A stretch of 64,000 bases of DNA from Streptomyces sp. LBL (GTDB lineage Bacteria; Actinomycetota; Actinomycetes; Streptomycetales; Streptomycetaceae), in the NCBI RefSeq assembly GCF_029893585.1, contig NZ_JARXYX010000019.1, forward strand, positions 123,097 through 187,096, given 5' to 3'. The notes beneath the pieces are model-generated. The model saw only the letters and a program-made list of their open reading frames with translations, did not search any database and had not been told where the DNA came from. This document shows positions 54,268-62,373 of this stretch, piece by piece (positions within the stretch are counted from its first letter, which is position 1; each line of letters starts with the position of its first letter). Both the position numbers and the translations under genes were made by a program.

Positions 54268-54530
54268 TCGCCATGAAGTGCGACTTACCGGAACCGAACG
54301 AGCCGTGCAGGTAGGCCGCCTTGGAACGGTGCCCGTCGAGCGAGGACTTGATGAGCGCCAGCGCCTCGTCGAAGTTCTCCAGCAGCCGCTCGGTGACGAC
54401 GTAGTCCCTGAGCGCGTTCTGGGCGCCTTCGGGTGTCGTCGCCTCGGCGAGGGACAGTACGAAGTCCGAGGTGGAGATGTTCTCTTTGATGTCGATGACA
54501 TCGCGGAGGAGGGGCGGCTTGCTGGGCCAT
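54268..54530 (-). pseudogene. 5' relic of pglY, BREX-2/Pgl ATPase
   Basis: The frame reads LLRDVIDIKENISTSDFVLS, LAEATTPEGAQNALRDYVVT, ERLLENFDEALALIKSSLDG and YLHGSFGSGKSHFMA, matching the N-terminus of PglY as I recall it, including its Walker A. ATG 54530 is one base out of frame (an extra C in ATGGCCC), and after SHFMA similarity stops. The remaining roughly 1100 residues and all other Pgl genes are absent. PglY is part of the phage-growth-limitation (BREX-2) defence system. Confidence 0.75.
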
Positions 54531-54639
54531 TACCGGTCACGCTCTCCATCTGGTGGTCTCCGCCACCGCTTGTACTCGATCGTGCGGGATGTCCGTTGCC
54601 CGCTGGCCAGCCGATCCGACTCTCGGTATGGTCGGCGGT

Positions 54640-54936
54640 ATGGCAACGAAGAAGTACACCGTGACACTTCCCGAGGAGCTCGCCGAGGCCATCCGGACCG
54701 AGGTCGGCCCGGGCGGCTTCAGCCGCTATGTCACGCACGCCATAGAGCGCCAGCGAGAGCGGGAGCGGTTGCACGAGGCGGTGCGGTGGTGGGAGTCCGA
54801 GTATGGGGAGATCACCGAGGCGGAACTGGCCGAGGTCGAGGCCGAGCATCGCGACCTGGAGCGGCAGCACGCCGAGCGGACCGGTGCCCGCGAAACCACT
54901 GAGCAGCCGCTCAGGCGGAAGCGGGATGCCGCGTGA
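54640..54936 (+). CDS. Antitoxin partner of the PIN toxin
   Basis: A 98-residue protein: MATKKYTVTLPEELAEAIRT is a ribbon-helix-helix-like start, followed by a charged helical tail (HAIERQRERERLHEAVRWWESEYGEITEAELAEVEAEHRDLERQHAER). It overlaps the PIN-domain gene by four bases (GTGA), the usual order for VapBC-type modules, so it should neutralise the toxin and repress the pair. ATG 54640 is preferred; 54628 is possible. Confidence 0.85.
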   Translation: MATKKYTVTLPEELAEAIRTEVGPGGFSRYVTHAIERQRERERLHEAVRWWESEYGEITEAELAEVEAEHRDLERQHAERTGARETTEQPLRRKRDAA

Positions 54937-55331
54937 CCGGAAACCGGGTCTACGTACTCGACAGCGAAGGGCTTTCGCAGTGGGTGCGTGGGGGGCGTCG
55001 CATAGGTGCCTATCTGAGGCACGCCGACGATGCGGGCATCCCGGTCGTCACCACCTCGATGACTCTCATCGAGGCTTACGACCCCACGCGCTACCTCCCC
55101 AAGTGGCACTGGGCTCTCTCCAAGATCCGTATCGAACCGGTGACGGAGGAGATCGCCAAGGAGGCGACCGGCCTCTTGAAGGAGGCGGGCCTGCACGGCC
55201 ACAAGTACGCCATCGACGCGGCCCTCGCGGTCGTTGCTCTGCGACAGCCCGGCCCGGTCACCGTGTTCACGTCGGACGAGGACGACATGCGCAAGCTGTG
55301 CGCCGACCGCGTGGTCGTCGTGAAGCTCTGA
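54933..55331 (+). CDS. PIN-domain toxin, VapC-like
   Basis: A 132-residue PIN nuclease with the four acidic residues: Asp10 in VYVLDSEGLSQ, Glu47 in MTLIEAY, Asp95 in KYAIDAALAVVAL, and Asp115 in FTSDEDDM. VapC toxins cut tRNA or rRNA in translation. It overlaps the antitoxin gene and is in one operon with it. All catalytic residues are intact. Confidence 0.9.
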   Translation: MTGNRVYVLDSEGLSQWVRGGRRIGAYLRHADDAGIPVVTTSMTLIEAYDPTRYLPKWHWALSKIRIEPVTEEIAKEATGLLKEAGLHGHKYAIDAALAVVALRQPGPVTVFTSDEDDMRKLCADRVVVVKL

Positions 55332-55600
55332 GCCGTCCACGGCCCGTCCCCGTTCGCAGCTCGCTTCCTTCGGTGTGCCCCCGCTCCCCCTGATGCCCGG
55401 ACGTGGCACACCGACTCGGCCCACGTGGTGCGGTCCACCGCCCCGGTTCGAGGCCGGCCACCGGTCCAGATCGTAGGGGAGAATCCGGAAATACGGGTAG
55501 GCGGCGATACACGCGACGTGCCAATCCTACGAACGTCCGCACGCTGAGCGTCACCGGGGAGAGTGCGCGATCCGGAACGCACCGTCGCCGCATCCCGCTG

Positions 55601-57754
55601 TCATCCACCAGGCGGTTGCGGCGGGCGCCATCGACCCGATCGGTACTCGTCCAGCAACCGACGGCTCGCGACCGTGAAGGGATGCGCGGGTCCCAGGTCG
55701 CGTTCCCGCCGTGCGACCACATCGGTCATCAGCTCGATCCCCTCCTCCACATGGCCGAGCGCGGCCCGGGTCCGGGAGAACAGTTGCCGGGCGGCGAGCA
55801 CGATCGGGTACTCGGGCCCGAAACGCCGCACATACGTCTCGGCGACCCGCCGGATCTCACGGTCGGCCTCGTCGAAGCGGCCCAGGAGGTACAGCGCCCA
55901 GGCGTGGTTGTGTCGGGCGCCCAGGGTCACGGTGCGGTCGGGGCCGAGGAGCCGGTCGCACTCCGAAGGCAACGAGAGCAGTGCACCGTCTTCCTCGGTG
56001 ACCACTTCGGCGGCGGGCAGCATCTCCAACAGGCTGGCGCGGGCCCGCAGGGTCAGCGGATGCGTGGGGCCCAGCGCCGCGCGCCGCCCGGCGACGGTGT
56101 CGCGGAGCAGCGCGACGGATTCCTCGCGTCTGCCGAGGTTCGCCAGCACGAGCTGGAGGCCGTAGCCGCTGTCCGTGGTGTCGGGGTCGTCGGCGCCGAA
56201 CAGGCGCTCCTGGGCGTCCCGGACCGCGCGGAGCGCCGCTTCGGCTTCGGCGTACCTGCCCAGCCGGAACAGCGCCCGCCCCGCCCTGGAGCGGGCGGCG
56301 AGGACCGTACGGTGGCTCGCGCCGAGGAGTCGCTGTGCCAGGTCAGCCGCGCTGCGGGCGGTCTCCCAGGCGGAGAGGTAGTCACCCGTCCGGTGCAGGG
56401 CGACCGACAGCCGCGTCGCGACGGCCAGGGCGTCGGCGGCGGACGGCCCGCCGACGTGCCGCAGCAGGGCCAATGCGTGAGGTACCAGCAGGCGCAGTCC
56501 GGGATCGTGCGGCCCCGCGTCGGGTACGCCGGGCACGGCCGCGTCGAGCAGCCGGACGGCTGTCGTGTCGAGGGCCGGCACCAGGTCCGCGGGGGTCGCG
56601 GCCGAGACGCTGTCGAGCAGGATGCCGTGACTCTGTACGCAGCGCGCGCCGGCGGCGTCGACCACCTCGGACAGGGACTGGTCGAGGAGGGCTCTGAGGG
56701 CTGTCTCGGTTTTGGCACGAGGCAGTACGGCGCCGATGCCCGAGTGGTTGAGCAGAGTCAGCGGCAGCGGCTCGGCGGCGAACCGGGCCAGCAGTCTGAG
56801 CAGTGCCGCCGCTTCGGGCAGCCCGCGCGCTTCGAACGCGTCGAGGGTCAGCTGCCAGGTCAGGCCGACCAGACGCCGGGGGTCCGCTTCGGACAGCGCC
56901 TCGGCTCCCCGGTCGATCAGCTGGACCCGTTCGTCTCCGTCGAGCTGGTCCCCGTAGGCGTCCATCGTCCAGGGGTCGATGACCTGGTGGGAGAGGAAGC
57001 CGCCCGCCAGGGTGAGGGCGAGAGGCAGCCGCCCGAGCCGGTCCGCGACCCGCGCCGCCTGCTCCGTCGTACCGCTGTGGGGTGCGAGATCGCGCAGCAC
57101 CAGCGCGGCGTCCTCTCGGGGCAGTACGCCGATGTACTGCAGCTCGGCGCCCGGCCACCACCGGGCCGCCGCTCGCCGTGTGGTCACCAGGACGGTGCCG
57201 CGCGGGCTGGTGCGCAGCCAGTCGCCGTCCCGCAGGATCTCCGGCTCGTCGGTGTTGTCCAGGACCAGTAACCAGGGCTCGGCGGAACGGTCGAGATACG
57301 TCCAGACGAGATCGGCGGCAGGTCTGAGACCGTTGCGTGCGGCGAGCAGTTCACCGTCCCCCGCTCCTCGGTCGGCGGCAACGGCGAGCATCCCGGCGCG
57401 CAGGCTCGCACGGTCGGAGGCGTTGACCCACAGGCCCACCCGACCCTGTTCTCCGGTGGCCTCCTGGAACAGGGCGCAGGCGACCGCCGTCTTGCCCGAG
57501 CCGCCCATGCCGTACAGCACGTAGACCTGGCCGCCCCGCTCCGCCTCGACGCTCGCCCGCAGGCGTTCCATCACGTCGCTGCGGTCGCGGAGCGCGACGG
57601 GGGGCCGGCCGACCGCCGGGCGTCGCACCGAGTCCGGCCCGCCGTGCTCCGGCCCGTCAACGCCGTAGTGGTGGTGCTCGCTGATGTGCTGGTCGCCCCG
57701 CGACTGGTAGACCCGTCCGTGGTCCTCGGCGTGGCCGTCCGTCCCGCCCGTCAT
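55601..57754 (-). CDS. NLR-like NB-ARC/TPR STAND protein with N-terminal amyloid-like motif
   Basis: A 717-residue signalling ATPase. Residues 14-31 (RVYQSRGDQHISEHHHYG) are a short motif shared with the upstream protein. The NB-ARC domain follows: Walker A GMGGSGKT (83-90), Walker B WLLVLDNTDE (161-170), sensor GTVLVTTR (186-193), GLPL-like RLPLAL (242-247), and a winged-helix part. From about 430 TPR repeats run to the end (SAWETARSAADLAQRLLGASHRTVLAARSRAGRALFRLGRYAEAEAALRAVRDAQ...). It overlaps the small gene upstream by four bases (ATGA). This design fits a bacterial NLR that senses a ligand with its TPRs, then oligomerises. Confidence 0.93.
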   Translation of the reverse strand: MTGGTDGHAEDHGRVYQSRGDQHISEHHHYGVDGPEHGGPDSVRRPAVGRPPVALRDRSDVMERLRASVEAERGGQVYVLYGMGGSGKTAVACALFQEATGEQGRVGLWVNASDRASLRAGMLAVAADRGAGDGELLAARNGLRPAADLVWTYLDRSAEPWLLVLDNTDEPEILRDGDWLRTSPRGTVLVTTRRAAARWWPGAELQYIGVLPREDAALVLRDLAPHSGTTEQAARVADRLGRLPLALTLAGGFLSHQVIDPWTMDAYGDQLDGDERVQLIDRGAEALSEADPRRLVGLTWQLTLDAFEARGLPEAAALLRLLARFAAEPLPLTLLNHSGIGAVLPRAKTETALRALLDQSLSEVVDAAGARCVQSHGILLDSVSAATPADLVPALDTTAVRLLDAAVPGVPDAGPHDPGLRLLVPHALALLRHVGGPSAADALAVATRLSVALHRTGDYLSAWETARSAADLAQRLLGASHRTVLAARSRAGRALFRLGRYAEAEAALRAVRDAQERLFGADDPDTTDSGYGLQLVLANLGRREESVALLRDTVAGRRAALGPTHPLTLRARASLLEMLPAAEVVTEEDGALLSLPSECDRLLGPDRTVTLGARHNHAWALYLLGRFDEADREIRRVAETYVRRFGPEYPIVLAARQLFSRTRAALGHVEEGIELMTDVVARRERDLGPAHPFTVASRRLLDEYRSGRWRPPQPPGG

Positions 57755-58161
57755 CGCTCGGCGATGTGCTGGTCACGTCCCGCTTGGTAGACGCGGGCCT
57801 GACCGGACGCGGTGGCGTGCTGGGTGATCTGCCGGGCGGCCGAGCCACCGGGATCGAGTTGGTCCAGCAGTGCGCGCAGTTCCTCGACGGCAGCGGGCCG
57901 GGCCACGAGCAACCGCCGCACCAACCCCTGCCATTGAAGGCGTAGTTCGTCCAGGGTTTCCTGGTCGTCGGCTGCCGCGGCGGCCAGCACGTCCTCGCGA
58001 CCGGCCTCCAACTCGACGGCGACGGTCTCGGCGCGCTCGGGTTGCGTCCGGCGCCAGAGCTGCGTGATCCCGTCACGCACTTGGTGCCAGGCATCGGTCG
58101 CCATCAACGTGACCAAGGTGGTCCCCGCACTCTGTGCGAGCACGGTCACTTCTGGGTCCAC
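57751..58161 (-). CDS. Small helical protein with C-terminal amyloid-like motif (putative effector partner of the NLR)
   Basis: A 136-residue, almost all-helical protein (VDPEVTVLAQSAGTTLVTLM, ATDAWHQVRDGITQLW, DDQETLDELRLQWQGLVRRLL). Its C-terminus, residues 123-136, is RVYQAGRDQHIAER, nearly the same as RVYQSRGDQHISEH near the N-terminus of the NLR encoded next. The layout matches known bacterial amyloid-signalling pairs, in which a small helical (Bell-type) effector carries the motif at its C-terminus and an adjacent NLR carries it at its N-terminus. GTG 58161 follows GGAGGAGGG. Effector toxicity is an inference. Confidence 0.85.
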   Translation of the reverse strand: MDPEVTVLAQSAGTTLVTLMATDAWHQVRDGITQLWRRTQPERAETVAVELEAGREDVLAAAAADDQETLDELRLQWQGLVRRLLVARPAAVEELRALLDQLDPGGSAARQITQHATASGQARVYQAGRDQHIAER

Positions 58162-58391
58162 AGCCGCCCTCCTCCGTTCACCCGATTTTCCGACAGCACA
58201 GATGGAAGGTGTCGCCTGTCGGGCGTTGGCATGATTTTCTTTCCGATCAATATCATTCCAGCCCTGAGCGACATGAGACAAGGAGGAATCAATCTTCGCC
58301 ATTACCCCCGCGGACCGGTTCCCACACATGGCCAGGCAGGCAAGTTGCACGCTACAGTGAGGCATCCAGACTGATCCAGGGGGCGAGGGAA

Positions 58392-58661
58392 ATGACCAGG
58401 CCATGGGAAGCGAATCCGGACACCAGTTTCAAACAGCGGCTGGGGAAAACACCCCAGGAACTCGGAAACACAACCGGAACTCCTGACTGCCCGGACATCT
58501 GGGAACTCACCAACGGCGACATCGCTGTCATCGGCCGGGACCTCACCCAGTCACTCGGCAGGAACCTGCCCGAAGGGGTCTCGATCGGGGCGGACGAACG
58601 CCTCGTGGTCATCCCCAGGAACATGCTCATCGCGGCGAAGCCGGACATCCCCAGTGTTTGA
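58392..58661 (+). CDS. Small hypothetical protein preceding DUF6879
   Basis: An 89-residue protein: MTRPWEANPDTSFKQRLGKT, with DCPDIWELTNGDIAVIGRDLTQSLGRNLPEGVSIGADERLVVIPRNMLIAAKPDIP. Members of this type (unnamed here) usually precede DUF6879 genes in Streptomyces and have a small beta-rich core. Function unknown. ATG 58392 follows CGAGGGAA. It overlaps the next gene by eight bases. Confidence 0.8.
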   Translation: MTRPWEANPDTSFKQRLGKTPQELGNTTGTPDCPDIWELTNGDIAVIGRDLTQSLGRNLPEGVSIGADERLVVIPRNMLIAAKPDIPSV

Positions 58662-59292
58662 CTCCTTCCCCGGCAGCGCCTCCGAACACCTGGACCGCCC
58701 CACCTACCACGCGGATTTAGGGCGGGTCTACACCAGCGGGATCGGCTTCCTCAACAAGCTTGAGCGCGGCCAGCACTTCAAGGAGCCCGGCTTCCCGAGC
58801 TGGGAGGCCTTCGCCGACGGTGACTGGGACAAGGCTCTGTCCCTTGCCGACGAGAGGCGCGAGGACTACGCGCAGGAGCTCCGCAAGGCAGCGCGACTGG
58901 GCGTCACTCAGCGCCGTCTTCGCGTCGTGGAATTCCCGATCACGCCGTACGTGCAATGGGAGTTGTTCGTCCTGCGCGTACGCGTGGACCTGGGCGACGA
59001 CATCAAGGTTCTCGACGCTCGCGATATTTCGAACATCGAGAGAACTCGCCCGGTTCCAGAAGTAGTGATTCTCGGCGATGCAGCCATGTACGAGGTCGTT
59101 TACGACGAGGACGGAAATGCGTCCGGAGCCAACCGTTACACCGACCGCTCACTGATCCAAGAAACGAACGCCGGGTTCGACGCGCTTTATGAGCGTGGTG
59201 AGGGATTCCACGATTTCTTCGACCGGGAGATCGCCACCCTCGCCCCGCCAGAGACGTCCGGTACTCCGACGGGTTTTCGCGGTTCGCGGTGA
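58654..59292 (+). CDS. DUF6879 family protein
   Basis: A 212-residue protein with the DUF6879 pattern: FPSWEAFADGDWDKALSLADERREDYAQELRKAARLGVTQRRLRVVEFPITPYVQWELFVLRVRVDLGDDIKVLDARDI, then VVILGDAAMYEVVYDEDGNASGANRYTD. DUF6879 proteins accompany XRE/DUF397 or other small conflict-type genes; function unknown. GTG 58654 overlaps the upstream stop. Confidence 0.85.
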   Translation: MFDSFPGSASEHLDRPTYHADLGRVYTSGIGFLNKLERGQHFKEPGFPSWEAFADGDWDKALSLADERREDYAQELRKAARLGVTQRRLRVVEFPITPYVQWELFVLRVRVDLGDDIKVLDARDISNIERTRPVPEVVILGDAAMYEVVYDEDGNASGANRYTDRSLIQETNAGFDALYERGEGFHDFFDREIATLAPPETSGTPTGFRGSR

Positions 59293-59389
59293 TCAGCAGG
59301 ACGGGGTGACGAGCGAGCCCTCACGTTGACAGCCCACCGCCCCCGGCGGCGACGACGAGAACACCCGCCACCTCGGCCGCCCCTTCGAC

Positions 59390-59422
59390 ATTCAGACGGG
59401 ATTCAGACGGGATTCAGACGGG
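59390..59422. repeat. Three tandem 11-bp repeats
   Basis: attcagacggg occurs three times without a break, between the convergent DUF6879 and EcsC-like genes. Confidence 0.9.
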
Positions 59423-59433
59423 CGCTCGCGGTG

Positions 59434-60339
59434 TCAGGAGTGAGGTCCCTCCAGCTTGGCGGCCGTGGTCTCCGCGCCGTGCTCTTCAACGCGCGCTGCG
59501 GCGAAGGGCTCGTGGTCTTCCACGACTTCGCCCTCCACGACTTCACCGTCCACGAAGTCGCCATCCATGACTTCACTGTCCGTCACTCGGTGCGACGGTT
59601 CCGCCAGGGGCAGGCCGGCGAGGTGCTTCTTGAGCCTCTTGGCCATCGGAAGGTAGGTCGCAAAAGTGAGCCCGCCAGAGACAGCGGCCCCTACGAGAGG
59701 GATGGCCTTCGAGAGGGTCTTCGCGAACGACTGCTTCGTCATCTGGACGCCGAGGTACGCCGCGACCTTTTTCACTATCGGGTAGACGACACCCTGGGTG
59801 AGTGCCTTCTGGGGCAGCTTCTTGGCGACCTGCTCCGCCATCATCCCCGCGACTTTCCCTACCGCGGCGTTCGCCGACTGAGTGCCGAACATCACGCCGA
59901 AGAACAACGTGAGCACCCCCATGGTCGCGTCGTCGACGTCGTCACCCTCGCCGGAGAACAGATCGGGCCAGCTGTAGAGGTACGCGAGTTTCTGCGCGAT
60001 ACGCACCATGTGACCGAAGTACTGGGCCACGTCGGCGGGCACGGTGGCAGGAAGGGCGAGGATGCCGGGTATCCCGGCGGCGGCGGAGAGAGCGCTGACC
60101 TTGGCGGTTTCGAAGCGGATGGAGTCGTTGGCCAACTTGTCGAGAACCTCGACAGGGATGCCTGCCGCAGCGGGTGTCTCTTCTGTCGCTCTCCGGATGT
60201 CGTCCTCGGAGCAATGACGAGCCAGCGCACTTCGGAGGTACGCCTCCCTGTCGATACGCACACCCGGAAGCTTCGCTGCCGCCAGCAGCACCGCGGAGAA
60301 GCGCGACTCGGGGTTCTCGATGCCTTTGCCCGGTTTCAT
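59434..60339 (-). CDS. EcsC-like membrane-associated protein
   Basis: A 301-residue protein with hydrophobic segments suited to membrane association (VSALSAAAGIPGILALPATVPADVAQYFGHMVRIAQKLAYLYSWPDLF; TMGVLTLFFGVMFG; LSKAIPLVGAAVSGGLTFATYLPMAKRLKKHL), a layout like EcsC-family proteins. The C-terminal 50 residues are acidic with short repeats (DGDFVDGEVVEGEVVEDHE). Function unknown; in this neighbourhood it could be a membrane effector. ATG 60339. Confidence 0.6.
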   Translation of the reverse strand: MKPGKGIENPESRFSAVLLAAAKLPGVRIDREAYLRSALARHCSEDDIRRATEETPAAAGIPVEVLDKLANDSIRFETAKVSALSAAAGIPGILALPATVPADVAQYFGHMVRIAQKLAYLYSWPDLFSGEGDDVDDATMGVLTLFFGVMFGTQSANAAVGKVAGMMAEQVAKKLPQKALTQGVVYPIVKKVAAYLGVQMTKQSFAKTLSKAIPLVGAAVSGGLTFATYLPMAKRLKKHLAGLPLAEPSHRVTDSEVMDGDFVDGEVVEGEVVEDHEPFAAARVEEHGAETTAAKLEGPHS

Positions 60340-60596
60340 AGCAGAAACCTACAGTAGTTCCGCGCTCCAAGGGCCGTGCTGGGTCAGCTCAGTTGTGGCC
60401 TCGTATGGACAGCGGCGGGCCTCATCGAACGCACCGTCATCCCCGCCACCCCCGGTCCAGCTCCGCCATCAGCCGGCCCCTGACGGTCAGGCGCTGACGC
60501 ATGCCCTGCGGCCGCTTGCGCGGTGGAGCGTGCGACGAGGCTTGATCACCAGGGGCGCCGGACGGGTCCCGGCGGCTTGACAGCGGGAAACCCGGG

Positions 60597-62219
60597 TCAG
60601 ACCGCCAGGTGGAACTGTTGGTTGGCGGTGCCGGTGCAGGACCAGATCTGCAGCCGGGCGTTGTTGGCGGTGGACATCTCGGTGACGTCCAGGCACTTGC
60701 CTGAGGCCGGGTTCACCAGGGTGTCCCCGTCGCCGCGCTGCCAGACCTGGGCGGCGCTGCCGTTGCAGTCGTACAACTGCACCTTGGTACCGTCCGCCGT
60801 GCCGGCGGCGGCGAGGTCCATGCACTTGCCGAGCGCTCGGAGGGTACCGTCGCCGCCCACGGTCCACTGCTGCGCATCAGTGCCGTTGCAGTCGTACATC
60901 TGGACGGCGGTGTTGTTGGTGCTGTTGGCCGCGGCGATGTCCACACACTTGCCGCCGAGGCCGGTGATCGGCCCGGTGGGCAGCTGGGTGTTGGGCATCA
61001 CCGGGTTGTTCGCGTTGGTCAGCGTCTCCCAGGCCACGAACAGGTAGTTCGTTCCCGAGGGGCGGCTGCCTTCCGTCAGGGCCTGGGTGTTCGCCATGGC
61101 GATTCCCTGCCTCGTGTGCAGGGCGTTGAACCCGGTCTCCGTGACCGGGCCGAGGCCACGCTTGAGGGATCCGCTACCGCACAGATTCGCCGGTTCCGGG
61201 GCCGCGCGCAGTTCTTGGGTGGATTGCCATCCCAGAGCCTGCCGCAGGCGTTCTCCCACCTGAGGGTAGAGATCCAGGTTCTGCATGAGAGCCGTTTCGG
61301 CGATGTGGGACATCGAGGCGATGCTGTAGCCGGTGTGCACGAAGTCCCGGCACGTCTCCTGCGTCATCCCGGTGATGTAGCGGTTCGCGGTCTCCCAGTT
61401 GAAACCGCCGTCCGGGCTCCGATGGGGCGTGGGCCCGTCCGATTCGAGATAGACGAATGCGGGCACGCGTGCGAGGTACTGGTCGACGGCCTTGTCGAAG
61501 GTGGCCCCGTCATTGGTGAAGACGGAGATCCCCATCGAGGCCTCGGCCTCGACGAGGTCCCAGTTGCTGGTTCTGTCATCGCCGTTCACCACGACGGGAA
61601 GGTAGACAGAACGCAGCATGTTCGCGAAGCGGTCGGCATTCGGCCAGTTGTGATACTGGTACTTCATGAGCTCGGCGGCCTTCACCCACGATGCGGCCGA
61701 CCACGCCGTTTGAATACCCGTGTTTTCCCCCGTGTGACCCGTGATCGTGGACGACCAGGCGTCCATGATCTCGATCGATTTCTTGGCGTACCGCTCGTCA
61801 CCGTTGATGGCCCACGCGAGTGCGTCGGTGTAGGCGGCGATCGCGTCCTGCCGTTCGTTCGTGCACCCGTTGTCCGGATTGCTGCTCTTACCGCAGTTGA
61901 CGACCGGGCGAGGGGTGGGGACACGCGAAAGCGAGGCCAGAGGATCGCTGATCATGTCGTCGTACGCCCCCTTCCAGGGGGCCGCGTTCTGCTGGACCTT
62001 GGTCCGCACGAACTCGAGTTGCGTCGAGGTTATGTTTACTCCCGGGTGCGCGAAACTCTGCGGAGCTGAAACCTGAGTCGAAGCTTGAGTCGAAGCCTGG
62101 GTCGAAACCTGAGCCGAGTTCGGCGCGGCGGCTGCCGCGACGGCGCTCGTTGACGCCCCCGAGAGCATCAGAAAACCAAACGCTGTCGCGAACGCGAAGC
62201 GCTTCTGCATCGAATTCAT
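60597..62219 (-). CDS. Secreted alginate lyase-family polysaccharide lyase with C-terminal ricin-type lectin
   Basis: A 540-residue secreted protein. The signal peptide (about 1-29, ending AVAAAA) is followed by a Ser/Thr/Gln repeat (STQASTQASTQVS), an alpha/alpha-barrel lyase domain (about 50-400; NTGIQTAWSAASWVKAAEL, NWDLVEAEASMGISVF, HRSPDGGFNWETANRY), and a ricin B lectin domain (about 415-540) with three Q-x-W type repeats (DAQQWT, AAQVWQ, ANQQFH). It should cleave uronic-acid polymers outside the cell. ATG 62219 follows AGGAAA. Confidence 0.88.
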   Translation of the reverse strand: MNSMQKRFAFATAFGFLMLSGASTSAVAAAAAPNSAQVSTQASTQASTQVSAPQSFAHPGVNITSTQLEFVRTKVQQNAAPWKGAYDDMISDPLASLSRVPTPRPVVNCGKSSNPDNGCTNERQDAIAAYTDALAWAINGDERYAKKSIEIMDAWSSTITGHTGENTGIQTAWSAASWVKAAELMKYQYHNWPNADRFANMLRSVYLPVVVNGDDRTSNWDLVEAEASMGISVFTNDGATFDKAVDQYLARVPAFVYLESDGPTPHRSPDGGFNWETANRYITGMTQETCRDFVHTGYSIASMSHIAETALMQNLDLYPQVGERLRQALGWQSTQELRAAPEPANLCGSGSLKRGLGPVTETGFNALHTRQGIAMANTQALTEGSRPSGTNYLFVAWETLTNANNPVMPNTQLPTGPITGLGGKCVDIAAANSTNNTAVQMYDCNGTDAQQWTVGGDGTLRALGKCMDLAAAGTADGTKVQLYDCNGSAAQVWQRGDGDTLVNPASGKCLDVTEMSTANNARLQIWSCTGTANQQFHLAV

Positions 62220-62259
62220 AAGAGTTTTCCTGTCCGTTGACAAGAGAGCGAAGTGGTGG

Positions 62260-62293
62260 TGACTGCACGGCGCCGCTGGGCGCCGTACAGTCA
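62260..62293 (-). terminator. Terminator after the GH19 chitinase gene
   Basis: Arms 62260-62274 and 62279-62293 pair with one mismatch around a 4-base loop, about 80 bases past the chitinase stop. Confidence 0.6.
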
Positions 62294-62373
62294 CAGGAAC
62301 GCTGAGTGTCCGCCCAGTGAGGGGGCTCGGGTGCCGTGCGATCCCGGCCGCTCCGGCGCCGCACGGGTGGGGT

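Noticed and set aside
55403..57271. 622-codon plus-strand frame opposite the NLR
   Set aside because: Arg/Gly/Val-rich shadow; the minus strand has the complete NB-ARC/TPR domain order.
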